From Rhodocyclaceae bacterium (lineage in GTDB: Bacteria > Pseudomonadota > Gammaproteobacteria > Burkholderiales > Usitatibacteraceae), in the NCBI GenBank assembly GCA_020247545.1, contig JADCIX010000046.1, positions 80,189 through 144,188 of the forward strand: a DNA stretch of 64,000 nucleotides. The letters run 5' to 3'. The notes below the pieces were generated by a model, which was not told where the DNA came from, searched no databases, and saw only the letters and a list, made by a program, of their open reading frames with translations. The translations under genes and the position numbers were made by a program. Shown piece by piece: positions 27,961 to 36,094 of this stretch (position 1 is its first letter; every line of letters begins with the position of its first letter).

Positions 27961-28613
27961 CAGGGTGTGGCCAATGGAATCAGAATTTCGTTGCGGCGGA
28001 ATGGGGGTGGCGTTAGTGGCATGTTGTAGCGCGCTAGTTGTGGCAAACCGCTGGCCGACAAACTCGCCTTTGCCATCCATTCGTTGAGCTGTGCGGTTTT
28101 CTCTGCAACTTTTTCTTCGCCAGAAAACCCTGAGAACCGTAGCGCCGCAACCTGTTGCGGCTTCACTTCGCGTAATTTCACCGCCGCGTTTTTTGGTGTG
28201 GGAAGAGTTGCCATCGTGTATCGACTCGGCATCACAAAATGCATGCGCCAAGTGTCTGGTGCGGCACTGTTGGCAGGTGTCATGGTAACCGGCGCGGTCA
28301 TGGCGATCTTCTCCCCGTCGCGTGTCATGGTGACAGGCGCGGTCATGGCAATTTTTTCGCCAGCCGGAGAAGATCGGGCGAGGTTATTGCCAAAGATGTA
28401 GTCTGCGATCAGGCGAAATCCCCGTCCGCTCGCCTCATCCAGCGTACCGCGCACGGTAACCTCGGCGATGATCATTGCGTTGTATTCGCGCAGCTCAAAG
28501 TCCCCGTCTTGCCTAAGCAACTTATAGGCAGGCTCTTCGATGTTGGTAACCGCTTCGATCGTGGCACAGCCGACCAACATAATGACGGTGAGTAGTGAGA
28601 GGATGAGTTTCAT
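27960..28613 (-). CDS. SOUL-family heme-binding lipoprotein
   Basis: A 217-residue protein with lipobox LVGC after a short signal. The SOUL/HBP fold is indicated by FELREYNAMIIAEVTV, the RGFRLIADYIFG helix and a tandem pair of KIAMTAPVTMT segments, followed by FVMPSRYTM. Doubling of this segment is common in bacterial members. Family proteins bind heme or porphyrin, and envelope location is inferred from the lipobox. It is the first gene of a three-gene unit with the methyltransferase and esterase, joined by ATGA overlaps. Confidence 0.88.
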   Translation of the reverse strand: MKLILSLLTVIMLVGCATIEAVTNIEEPAYKLLRQDGDFELREYNAMIIAEVTVRGTLDEASGRGFRLIADYIFGNNLARSSPAGEKIAMTAPVTMTRDGEKIAMTAPVTMTPANSAAPDTWRMHFVMPSRYTMATLPTPKNAAVKLREVKPQQVAALRFSGFSGEEKVAEKTAQLNEWMAKASLSASGLPQLARYNMPLTPPPFRRNEILIPLATP

Positions 28614-28823
28614 AACAACTTTCTGAAGTGCGTGGATGTTGGTTCGGGTAGGAGGATGTACGGCGCACAGGTCTATTTTGCGAGAAAATATTGTACGCGT
28701 ATGGTGCCAGATGCAAATTCCTAAGATTTGGCACGTGGGAGCTAGAAAAAAACGCGAATGAGCCTAGGTGTGGTGGGTTACGCACTGGGCGCGCTATGGC
28801 AATACCGTTTCGGAGAACTTGAC

Positions 28824-29948
28824 ATGAAATATGCTGCGCTCACCGGCTGGGGCAAATGCCTGCCGCCTGCGGTCTTGACCAACGACGATCTATCGACGTT
28901 CTTGCCGACCGATGATGCTTGGATCGTTCAGCGGACCGGTATGAAGGAGCGGCGCATCTCCCATGTATGTGGGTTGGAGCTCTCATATGTGGCCGCCCAA
29001 CGTGCGCTCGCGTGCGCCGGCATTGAGGCAGCCGATGTTGATTTCATCATTTATGGCAGCTGCAGCTTTGATGAACACGTGCCGAATACAGCATCGGGCT
29101 TACAGGCCAGACTAGGTGCAAACAAAGCTGCTGCCATGGACGTGAATACCGCCTGCACGAGTTTTTTGTATGGCATGTCAACTGCAACTGCCTTTATTCA
29201 ATCGGGTGTCGCGAAGAACGTTCTCGTCGTTGGTGTGGAACACATCTCAAAATTTATGGATTGGCAGAATCGCAACGTATCGGTCCTGTTTGGAGATGGT
29301 GCGGCCGCTGCGGTGTTTCAAGCCTCTAACAAGCCGGAAGGCGTTATCGCGCAAAAACTACAGTGTTACGCAGACGCGCGGCAAACATTGCGGGTCCGCG
29401 GCAAAGGTGCGCTCTACTCGAACGTTGGTGTGTATTACGGCGACACCCGCTGGGACTTTGATGGGCAAGAAATCTTCAAGAAGGCCGTCACGGGGATGGG
29501 CGACGCGTCGGTCGCGGTGCTTGAACAAGCCGGTGTCACCATCGAGGATGTTGATCTGGTGGTTCCGCATCAAGCCAACTTGCGCATCATCGAAGCGGTC
29601 GCTAAACGAGCCGGTGCGAGTATGGATAAGGTGTTTTTGACTGTCCACAAGTACGGCAACATGAGTGCGGCAACCGCGCCGGTTGCCCTCGTTGATGCGC
29701 TTGATGAAGGGCGCGTGAAGCCCGGTGGATTGGTGCTGATCCCGGCATTTGGTGCGGGCCTTACGCTGTCTGCGCATCTTGTGCGCTGGGGAGGGCGCGT
29801 GACACCAATTGCGACCTCAGACGCTGAGCTTCCGCCCTGTGACAGGACCGCGCTTGAGATGGTGCGGGAGTTGATGGCAATCAAGTCGCCTCATGAGCGT
29901 TCAGAAGTCGGTCTGATGAACGTCAAGTTTTTTGAGGCGGGCCCTTGA
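28824..29948 (+). CDS. 3-oxoacyl-ACP synthase III (FabH)-like enzyme
   Basis: A 374-residue thiolase-fold condensing enzyme. The KAS III catalytic triad is intact: Cys in NTACTSFLYG, His in VVPHQANLR and Asn in HKYGNMSAAT. CGGAGAA lies eight bases before ATG 28824; a frame open to 28758 was not used. It is about 45 residues longer than FabH, with an extra C-terminal tail after the last core strand (from about 29800). It stands alone with no fatty-acid genes beside it. It may therefore serve a specialised acyl chain rather than the housekeeping cycle. Confidence 0.88.
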   Translation: MKYAALTGWGKCLPPAVLTNDDLSTFLPTDDAWIVQRTGMKERRISHVCGLELSYVAAQRALACAGIEAADVDFIIYGSCSFDEHVPNTASGLQARLGANKAAAMDVNTACTSFLYGMSTATAFIQSGVAKNVLVVGVEHISKFMDWQNRNVSVLFGDGAAAAVFQASNKPEGVIAQKLQCYADARQTLRVRGKGALYSNVGVYYGDTRWDFDGQEIFKKAVTGMGDASVAVLEQAGVTIEDVDLVVPHQANLRIIEAVAKRAGASMDKVFLTVHKYGNMSAATAPVALVDALDEGRVKPGGLVLIPAFGAGLTLSAHLVRWGGRVTPIATSDAELPPCDRTALEMVRELMAIKSPHERSEVGLMNVKFFEAGP

Positions 29949-30094
29949 GCATTAGCCTGCGTCACCTCGGGTATTTGAGCGCCTAGCCGAGCGGGCGCAG
30001 CCCATCATCGAGGTAGACTGTTTTGATTTTGGACATAGGTCGTCGTGTCCTCCAAGGGTGCACCACCACACAACGCAATGCAGAAAGAGGCTAA

Positions 30095-30217
30095 TCAGAT
30101 GTGTTCGCCCCAGAGCTTCTTTCGCAGATCTTTCCAGTGATGCTTGCTCAAATAGTTGGCAGACTTGCCCTTTAGTTTGCCTACAAAGTTAGAGATGGCC
30201 TTAGCTGATGGAATTGA
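30095..30217 (-). pseudogene. Remnant of an IS200/IS605-type (Y1) transposase
   Basis: Forty codons read ...AISNFVGKLKGKSANYL and KDLRKKLWGEHI before a TGA. The order V-KLKGKS, a helix, then KKLWG-H is typical of the middle of Y1 transposases (IS200 TnpA and the related REP-associated enzymes). The catalytic HUH motif and the C-terminal Tyr helix are missing, and the flanks on both sides do not continue the gene. It is a decayed fragment. The open frame extends upstream to 30379 but that part has no family character. Confidence 0.5.
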
Positions 30218-30415
30218 CAACGGTTCAGTGAACGTCCTTGCGCAACGGCGGTGAGTTTGGCGGAATCGACCGCCAGCCAGCCTTTGCCGACGACCGCTCG
30301 CCTCAGACCCGAGTCCACAAAATTCAATGCAAATCAATATGACTCTCTGGGCGTTCGAAGATTTGCAGGACAGCTCCATATCGCTGCGCGACTGCCTCGA
30401 AAGATACCGGCGTCC

Positions 30416-30730
30416 TCACTTCCGTTTGGGGTACGAGTTTGCGACCATTACAGCCGCCATTACGACAACCAAGAAGAGCAGCACCATCAGCGCAACAAGC
30501 CGTCCGGCGTTCTCAGGAAACGCGACAGCAGTGGTACCGAATCCGGCGGTACAAAGTGGAAGCGCAAGTAACACGTTTCCAACACGTCGATTGAGCCGCG
30601 TCGTTTCCGCCTCCCCGCCGGGAGGTAAGAACGTAACGATCCTTTTAGGGCCAGCACCTCGTACCAACAGCGCCAATATGAGCAACATCGGTGAGACGGC
30701 CAACCCAGCGACAGCAAGCAGCATATCCAT
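30416..30730 (-). CDS. Small two-span membrane protein, unknown
   Basis: A 104-residue protein with one hydrophobic span at about residues 5-24 and a second at about 72-95, separated by a loop with PPGGEAETTRLNRR, and a basic C-terminus. I do not recognise the family. It is preferred over the antisense frame (30327-30764, + strand), whose Ser/Thr-rich composition is that of a shadow. The sense frame has a coherent membrane-protein pattern, but coding status is moderate. Confidence 0.45.
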   Translation of the reverse strand: MDMLLAVAGLAVSPMLLILALLVRGAGPKRIVTFLPPGGEAETTRLNRRVGNVLLALPLCTAGFGTTAVAFPENAGRLVALMVLLFLVVVMAAVMVANSYPKRK

Positions 30731-30787
30731 GAAGATACCCAGAGTGATCCAAACTGCAGACTAAAGGCAACTCCCCACATTCATAAC

Positions 30788-30817
30788 AATAATGCCCGTC
30801 GGTTGACGGGCATTATT
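30788..30817. terminator. Strong bidirectional terminator
   Basis: A perfect 13-base stem, AATAATGCCCGTC and GACGGGCATTATT, with loop GGTT. Read on the minus strand it follows the DUF1838-like gene and ends in T-rich sequence. Its GCCCGTC core recalls the dispersed repeat family. Confidence 0.8.
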
Positions 30818-30843
30818 TGCTTCGTGTTGCCAGTCTTCGATGG

Positions 30844-31776
30844 TTACTTTGCTGCTGCAGGTTTGGCAGCCGCCGCTTTTTTCTTTTCCATAATCTTCTT
30901 GAAGTCCGTCCAGGATGTTTCGTTCGGGCGGGTGTCGTCGGTCGGCGGTGCGTTCTTGTAAATCGGCCAGTTGGTTTCGATTTCCTTGCGGATGCCTTCT
31001 GGCATCGCAGCGTATCCGCCCTTAAGTTTCTTGCCGGTGCCGGAATAGATTACGTAACCAACACGGTCACCCATCTTCATCCAAGGTAAGAATTTTACGA
31101 TACGCGTCCAAGCAATGCCGGGGTAGGTCGTCGTTTTGGTTGGGTCGAGTAGTTCATCTCTATCTACAACAAAGTTAAATATCTCCATCGCTTGATACGT
31201 GCCGCCAATGTATTCTTGGTAGTCACCAGCCAGCGGGTTGCTGTAGAACAACGGAAATTCATTGGTGATGATGAACTTGTCTTCGAGTTGTTTGCCGCGA
31301 AACTTCGCCGGGCCGCTCTCACCTCTTGCCCAGCTGATGCCACGCCCGTTGACCGGATCATTCGCGATATGTTGAACCTCGACCTCTTCACCCGTCCAAG
31401 GGTTTTTCCAAGTCCGGACGACTTGGTTTGTGACCGGGTCTAGGTAGAACAGTACTTCGCGCGAAACGTGACGCCAGCCGTAGCCCTTCACCGGATCTTG
31501 GAAGCCCTTGGAGGTACGGATATTCATTCCCCAATAGGTGAACAGGTGTCGGTCTTTTTCGCCGGGCACACGGGAAAACACTTTGCCTTCCCAGTAGTAC
31601 ACAATTTCTTCGCCATCCTTCAGGCTGGACTGAATCTTGCGGTCCATTTTTACGACATCGTCGGGATTATTGATGTCGAATTGCGTGGGCGCTGCGGATT
31701 TCTGCGCGCTGGCAAGCGGGGAAATGCTGATCACCAACGAGGCGGCACACAGCATCACAAGTTTGGACAGTTTCAT
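30844..31776 (-). CDS. Exported DUF1838-like protein
   Basis: A 310-residue protein with a signal peptide (hydrophobic to PLASAQ) and an Ala/Lys-rich C-terminal tail. The core has EIVYYWEGKVFSRVPGEKDR, then YWGMNIRTSKGF, KNPWTGEEVEVQHIANDPVN and FPLFYSNPL. These look like the DUF1838 family, exported proteins of unknown function often found near other secreted proteins in betaproteobacteria. GGAG lies before the ATG at 31776. A strong hairpin follows the stop. Confidence 0.65.
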   Translation of the reverse strand: MKLSKLVMLCAASLVISISPLASAQKSAAPTQFDINNPDDVVKMDRKIQSSLKDGEEIVYYWEGKVFSRVPGEKDRHLFTYWGMNIRTSKGFQDPVKGYGWRHVSREVLFYLDPVTNQVVRTWKNPWTGEEVEVQHIANDPVNGRGISWARGESGPAKFRGKQLEDKFIITNEFPLFYSNPLAGDYQEYIGGTYQAMEIFNFVVDRDELLDPTKTTTYPGIAWTRIVKFLPWMKMGDRVGYVIYSGTGKKLKGGYAAMPEGIRKEIETNWPIYKNAPPTDDTRPNETSWTDFKKIMEKKKAAAAKPAAAK

Positions 31777-31864
31777 GTAATTCTCCTTCAGTTGTCCGGA
31801 CAAATTTTCAACACGATACAATACTTTGGCAAACTTTGCTCAAGTCGTTTTTTTCGGGGGGTGT

Positions 31865-32641
31865 ATGGCGGCAGTTATCAAATGGATGGTAGTTAGCCTT
31901 TGTCTATTTTTTTCCGCATTGGTGCCTGGGCAGAACCCACCTGCCCCGTCGGGCGGGCTGACGGCTAAACACATACTGCAAATAGCGGTGGCGGCATCCG
32001 GCGGGGACACCTGGCAACAACCAAAAACCTTGATGCTCAAGGGGGACGCAGTCTGGACGCCTTACGGGAAAACCGACGCGGCCCACCAGATGAAATTTGA
32101 TGATTACGCCATGTATCGGGTGTTTCCGACAGAAAATGACTCGGCGCGGCAGGCGAGTGGCAAGGTGCGCTTTGATGCCAAGCAGGGCGAAAACGTGTTT
32201 ATGCAGCTCATCTTCGATAGCAAAGCGACACACAACTTCTTGAGCGAGCAAGCCAAACCCTACCAAAAGCACTTCTCGTGGAGCAACAACTTCGGCTTTG
32301 GCATCTTGCGATTTGCCGATCGCGACGGGTTTCAGGTGGATCGGCTAGTCGACGATCAGATTGAGGGCGAGCTTTGTTACGTCGTGCAAATCACCGACCC
32401 GAAGAAACAGGTCACGACGTTTTTTATCGACCAGCAGAATAAATACATCCGCAGTGTGGCCTTCACCACGGACGTGGGATTTCATCACCGTATTTATTCA
32501 GACTTCAAGCGAGCGCCCAACGTCGACTTTGTGCAGCCGACACGGGTGCGACTTTATTTCGATGGCATCAAGTGGATGGACATCTTCTGGCGTCAGTTCA
32601 AAGTGAACGAGCCGATTGCGGACAGCGTGTTTGTGAAGTAG
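31865..32641 (+). CDS. Exported protein of unknown function
   Basis: A 258-residue protein. ATG 31865 is preceded by a run of six G, and a hydrophobic N-terminus (MVVSLCLFFSALVPGQ) suggests export. The body is beta-rich with many aromatic residues (FSWSNNFGFGILRFADRDGF, VTTFFIDQQNKYIRSV, RVRLYFDGIKWMDIFW). It looks like outer-membrane lipoprotein-sorting (LolA-like) half-barrels, but I cannot assign a family. It is divergent to the DUF1838-like gene across 88 bases. Confidence 0.6.
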   Translation: MAAVIKWMVVSLCLFFSALVPGQNPPAPSGGLTAKHILQIAVAASGGDTWQQPKTLMLKGDAVWTPYGKTDAAHQMKFDDYAMYRVFPTENDSARQASGKVRFDAKQGENVFMQLIFDSKATHNFLSEQAKPYQKHFSWSNNFGFGILRFADRDGFQVDRLVDDQIEGELCYVVQITDPKKQVTTFFIDQQNKYIRSVAFTTDVGFHHRIYSDFKRAPNVDFVQPTRVRLYFDGIKWMDIFWRQFKVNEPIADSVFVK

Positions 32642-32662
32642 CGGCTACTGCGTGAGAAAGCA

Positions 32663-32989
32663 CTAAGCCGCTTTTGGTGCAGTCGCTTCCGTATTCCAAG
32701 CGTCAAAGTCGCACATGTTGGCGTCAAAAGTCGCGGTAGTGAGTACCGGCTTCTCGCGCAGGCTGTGTTCGACGTCATGAAACGTTTTGGCAAGATCCAA
32801 ACTCATTTTGGCGAGGCTTCTGGCGTCAACCGGCATCTTCGCCGAGTTGTCGCTGATCACGACTGAGCCCGAAACCAGTTGAATAAACAGCCGTTCGGCG
32901 GTGGCGACGACGGGATTAACGGGGCCACCGCCGACAGGTGCGGGGGCGGCGGCAGGGGCGGGGCGGGCGGGGGCAGCGGCTGCTGACAT
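32663..32989 (-). CDS. Small hypothetical protein with Ala/Pro-rich N-terminus
   Basis: A 108-residue protein. The first 28 residues are Ala/Pro/Gly and probably disordered; the remaining 75 form a soluble-looking domain with one helix (ARSLAKMSLDLAKTFHDVEH). No family recognised and no signal peptide. It is convergent with the exported protein gene at 32641. Coding status is supported mainly by frame integrity and a sensible start. Confidence 0.45.
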   Translation of the reverse strand: MSAAAAPARPAPAAAPAPVGGGPVNPVVATAERLFIQLVSGSVVISDNSAKMPVDARSLAKMSLDLAKTFHDVEHSLREKPVLTTATFDANMCDFDAWNTEATAPKAA

Positions 32990-33107
32990 GATGAGTATCC
33001 AAGTTACAAGACGTCATGCATCGTACTCCAAAACGACAGTGACCGGAAGTCGCTTTAGCAGTCGAAAACATCGACCATTTGCGGTCGCCCCCGTTTTGCT
33101 CTCCCGT

Positions 33108-33740
33108 TCAGGCCGCCACTCGCGCCACCACTGCTCGGGCGGGCTTTGCCATCGCGCTGAGGAACAGCGGCGAAACAAGCCACGCTTGCAGCCAGCGCTG
33201 CAAGTTTGGGTAGGGGGCGTTGCTAAACCAGATGGGGTCGACGGCGGCAAACTGCCGGATGAACGGGAAAATCGCCGCGTCAACCCAGCGAATCTGACCG
33301 CCGCCGAGGAATGTCTGGACGGTTAGTCGCGCCTCAAGTGTTGCCAAGAACCGCTCTCCTTCGCGCCGATAGTCGGTCGCCGAGCGTTCTGGATAACGGT
33401 TGGGATATTTGTACCGATCGAGCGCACGTTTGAATTCAGCGTCATTTGTTCGAATCAACGTTGCGGCCTCGTCGGCATTCATCTCCAACCAGCCGTCAGG
33501 ATCATGCTGCGCCAGCGCCCAGCGCATGATGTCGATGCTTTCTTCAATCACACTGCCATCCGCCAGTTGTAGTACCGGCACCGTACCCTTGGGTGAGATC
33601 GCCAACATTTCAGCCGGCTTATCCCGCAGCGACACCTCGTGCTCGGTGACAGTCACGCCGGCGGTCGCAATTGCGAGCCGCGCACGAATGGCATAAGGAC
33701 AGCGCCGGAAGGTGTAGAGCAGAGGCAGGGGCTGAGACAC
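33108..33740 (-). CDS. Glutathione S-transferase family protein
   Basis: A 210-residue protein starting at GTG 33740, ten bases after the D-aminoacylase-like stop. The N-terminal thioredoxin-like domain has FRRCPYAIRARLAIA and the GTVPVLQLADGSVIEESIDIMRW glutathione-binding turn. The C-terminal helical domain has the FLGGGQIRWVDAAIFPF segment. The CPYA active site resembles glutaredoxin-2-like members. Substrate is unknown. Cotranscription with the amidohydrolase gene is likely from spacing. Confidence 0.85.
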   Translation of the reverse strand: MSQPLPLLYTFRRCPYAIRARLAIATAGVTVTEHEVSLRDKPAEMLAISPKGTVPVLQLADGSVIEESIDIMRWALAQHDPDGWLEMNADEAATLIRTNDAEFKRALDRYKYPNRYPERSATDYRREGERFLATLEARLTVQTFLGGGQIRWVDAAIFPFIRQFAAVDPIWFSNAPYPNLQRWLQAWLVSPLFLSAMAKPARAVVARVAA

Positions 33741-33750
33741 GCCTAGCCAA

Positions 33751-35385
33751 TTATCGCTGGGCCACGTACGCGGGGCCGCGCAACGCCTGCCCGTTACGCG
33801 CGCCGGTGTGTTTGCCGTTCTCCGCCGTGACCACGCCATTGATCAGGACGTAATCAAAGCCGACGGAAAACTGGTGCGGCTGCTCGAAGGTCGCCTTATC
33901 GGCGACAGTCGTTTCATCAAAGATCACAATATCGGCCGCGAAGCCTTCGCGCAACAGACCGCGATCCTTCAATTGAAATTTCTGCGCCGCCAACGATGTC
34001 ATGCGGCGCACCGCGTCTTCCAGTCGAATAACCTTTTCTTCGCGAACATATTTACCAAGCACTCGCGCGTTGGTGCCATAGCTGCGAGGATGGGGCTGGC
34101 CTTTGCCGTTTTGTACGCCGCCGTCGGCACCGATCATGTTGAATGGGTAAGCCATGAAGTACTTCACGTCATCCTCGCTCATGCCATGAAACACCATCTG
34201 TGCGCCGCCGGCAATCATGAGATCGAGCATGGTTTCAATTTCTGGTGCGAGCCCCGCGGGCCGACCGCGGGCAAGGTTAATCGCCGCGATACTCTTGCCA
34301 TTCAATGACGGATCGGCAGCGTGGCGGGCGACTACCGCATAAGCAAAATTCGGACGTTTCGACGCGTTGGCGTTGCGCAACATTTCAGCGGCGATCTTGC
34401 TGCGAGTTGCAGGGTCAATCAACCGCTTCTTGATATCGTCGTTACCCCCCTCCATCGCCCACTCGGGCAGCATCACACTGAGGCTCGTGCTGCTGGCGGT
34501 GTATGGGTATTGGTCGATGGTCACATCCAGCCCGTCACGTCGTGCTTGTTCAATCAGCTCAAGCGTTTCGCGGGATCGACCCCAGTTGGCCGGGGCGCTG
34601 ACTTTGAAGTGGGACACCTGCACCGGCATATTGGCCGCGCGCCCGATGTCTAGCGCTTCGTTGATGGCTTCAGTAACTTTGCTGCCTTCGTTACGAATGT
34701 GAGAGGCATAGAGGCCGTGATGTTTGGCTGCAACTTTGGCGAGGCCGACCACCTCGGCAGTATCGCTGTAGACGCCCGGTAAATATATGAGTCCGGTTGA
34801 GAGACCAACCGCGCCGTCCTTCATAGCTGTTTCAACCAAAGCCTCCATCTTGCGTTGGTCGTCGGTCGTGGCCGGGCGATTGGCAAGCCCCATGGTTTGG
34901 CGGCGCACGGTGTTGTGGCCTACCAAGGAAGCCACATTTATCGATGTTCGCGAAGAATCAATCTTGGCAAAAAACTCCTTTAGGCTGTCGGCAGACCCAC
35001 CGCAGTTGCCGGTGATGACGGTGGTCACACCGTTATGGATGAAGTTGTCGGTCGTCGGTGTTTCAAACAACCCAAACTCGATGTGTGCATGCACATCAAT
35101 AAAGCCGGGCGCGACAATGCGGTTTTTTGCGTCAATCGTTCGGCTGGCGCGCACGTTGTCAAAATTGCCGGCGTTTCCAATGCGGATAATCTTGCCGTCG
35201 CGTATCGCCACGCTCCCGCGCGTCCAGTTGTTGCCCGAGCCGTCGACGATACGACCGTTGGTAATGAGGACATCAGCGACTTCGGTTTTGTTAATGCTCG
35301 CGCAACCGGCTCCAAGCAACACGAGCAAAATAGCACTGGCACTGGCACTGGCAGTGGCGAGTCGCAGAGTCGGTTGATTCTTCAT
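33751..35385 (-). CDS. N-acyl-D-amino-acid deacylase-like amidohydrolase lipoprotein
   Basis: A 544-residue amidohydrolase of the D-aminoacylase group. The metal site appears in APGFIDVHAHIEFG, with the GNCGGSADS, YASHIRNEG and VSHFKVSAP strands, and a late FNMIGADGGVQNGKG with the catalytic Asp. The N-terminus has a lipoprotein signal (LLGAGC), so it is probably envelope-anchored, unlike the cytoplasmic D-aminoacylases. It would deacylate N-acyl-D-amino acids or related dipeptides, for example from peptidoglycan; this is inference. A short Ala-Ser repeat (ASASASA) in the signal comes from a GCACTG-type microrepeat at 35328-35358. Confidence 0.87.
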   Translation of the reverse strand: MKNQPTLRLATASASASAILLVLLGAGCASINKTEVADVLITNGRIVDGSGNNWTRGSVAIRDGKIIRIGNAGNFDNVRASRTIDAKNRIVAPGFIDVHAHIEFGLFETPTTDNFIHNGVTTVITGNCGGSADSLKEFFAKIDSSRTSINVASLVGHNTVRRQTMGLANRPATTDDQRKMEALVETAMKDGAVGLSTGLIYLPGVYSDTAEVVGLAKVAAKHHGLYASHIRNEGSKVTEAINEALDIGRAANMPVQVSHFKVSAPANWGRSRETLELIEQARRDGLDVTIDQYPYTASSTSLSVMLPEWAMEGGNDDIKKRLIDPATRSKIAAEMLRNANASKRPNFAYAVVARHAADPSLNGKSIAAINLARGRPAGLAPEIETMLDLMIAGGAQMVFHGMSEDDVKYFMAYPFNMIGADGGVQNGKGQPHPRSYGTNARVLGKYVREEKVIRLEDAVRRMTSLAAQKFQLKDRGLLREGFAADIVIFDETTVADKATFEQPHQFSVGFDYVLINGVVTAENGKHTGARNGQALRGPAYVAQR

Positions 35386-35500
35386 GGTTACTTTTTTCAG
35401 AATATTCGAGCTTGGAATCTGTGCAAATGATAAGCGAGTTATCGTGGCTCGTCGTGCTGTCAACTAACGCGGGGAACTGGAGAGGTTGTTAGAACCGGTG

Positions 35501-36028
35501 ATGGGAGAACTTAAGGCAAGTGTTGAGATTCAAAGCGCACGTTTGCAGTTGCGGCGTTTCACGTTTGCCGATGCCGCTTTTTTTGTTGAGCTGCTAAACG
35601 ACCCGGATTGGATTCGTTTCATCGGCGATCGCGGCGTTCGTACCGAAGACGACGCCCGTGCATACATGGCCAAGACCTACATTGCGCAGTACGAACGGCT
35701 CGGGTACGGTCTCTACCTCGTTCAGGCTGCGGTGGATTCGACGCCGATCGGTATGTGTGGCCTGATCAAACGCGAAGGGCTGGATGACGTTGATATCGGC
35801 TTCGCTTTTCTGCCGATATTTCGCGGGCAGGGTTACGCACTTGAAGCTGCGACCGCGACGCTGCAATACGGGCGAGATGTGTTGAAGTTAAAACGCGTTG
35901 TTGCGATTGCAACTCCGGACAATCTGTCTTCGATCGCACTCATGAAAAAAATCGGTATGAAGTTTGAGCGCGCTACGCGGCTTCATGATGATGCGGAAGA
36001 ACTGGTTGTGTATGCGATTGAGTTTTGA
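35501..36028 (+). CDS. GNAT family N-acetyltransferase (RimJ/RimL-like)
   Basis: A 175-residue acetyltransferase. ARLQLRRFTFADAAFFVELL opens the fold; the acetyl-CoA site follows in DIGFAFLPIFRGQGYALEAA (R/Q-x-x-G-x-G/A), with a late PDNLSSIALMKKIGMKFE segment. This pattern belongs to the group acting on ribosomal proteins or small amines; the substrate is unknown. The start is uncertain (TTG 35486, GTG 35498 or ATG 35501). A perfect long hairpin follows the stop. Confidence 0.85.
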   Translation: MGELKASVEIQSARLQLRRFTFADAAFFVELLNDPDWIRFIGDRGVRTEDDARAYMAKTYIAQYERLGYGLYLVQAAVDSTPIGMCGLIKREGLDDVDIGFAFLPIFRGQGYALEAATATLQYGRDVLKLKRVVAIATPDNLSSIALMKKIGMKFERATRLHDDAEELVVYAIEF

Positions 36029-36093
36029 AACCCTAATAAAGACGGACGTATTCAAGCAATAGTGTCTGAAGATGCCCGTCTTTATTAGGGTTT
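36028..36093. repeat. Palindromic repeat copy D, 30-base arms (probable bidirectional terminator)
   Basis: Arms at 36028-36057 and 36064-36093 match at 25 of 30 positions; the outer 18 bases (AAACCCTAATAAAGACGG) pair perfectly, with a six-base loop. It lies exactly between the stop of the GNAT gene and the stop of the convergent NAGPA-like gene. It is the longest and best-preserved member of the dispersed family and a very strong potential terminator for both. Confidence 0.8.
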
Positions 36094-36094
36094 G

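Noticed and set aside
28251..28613. N-terminal extension of the methyltransferase to 28251
   Set aside because: It would overlap the SOUL gene by hundreds of bases; the ATG at 27960 opens a signal peptide and overlaps the SOUL stop neatly.
30327..30764. 145-codon plus-strand frame
   Set aside because: Ser/Thr/Ala-rich composition typical of antisense to a hydrophobic gene; the minus-strand membrane protein explains the region better.
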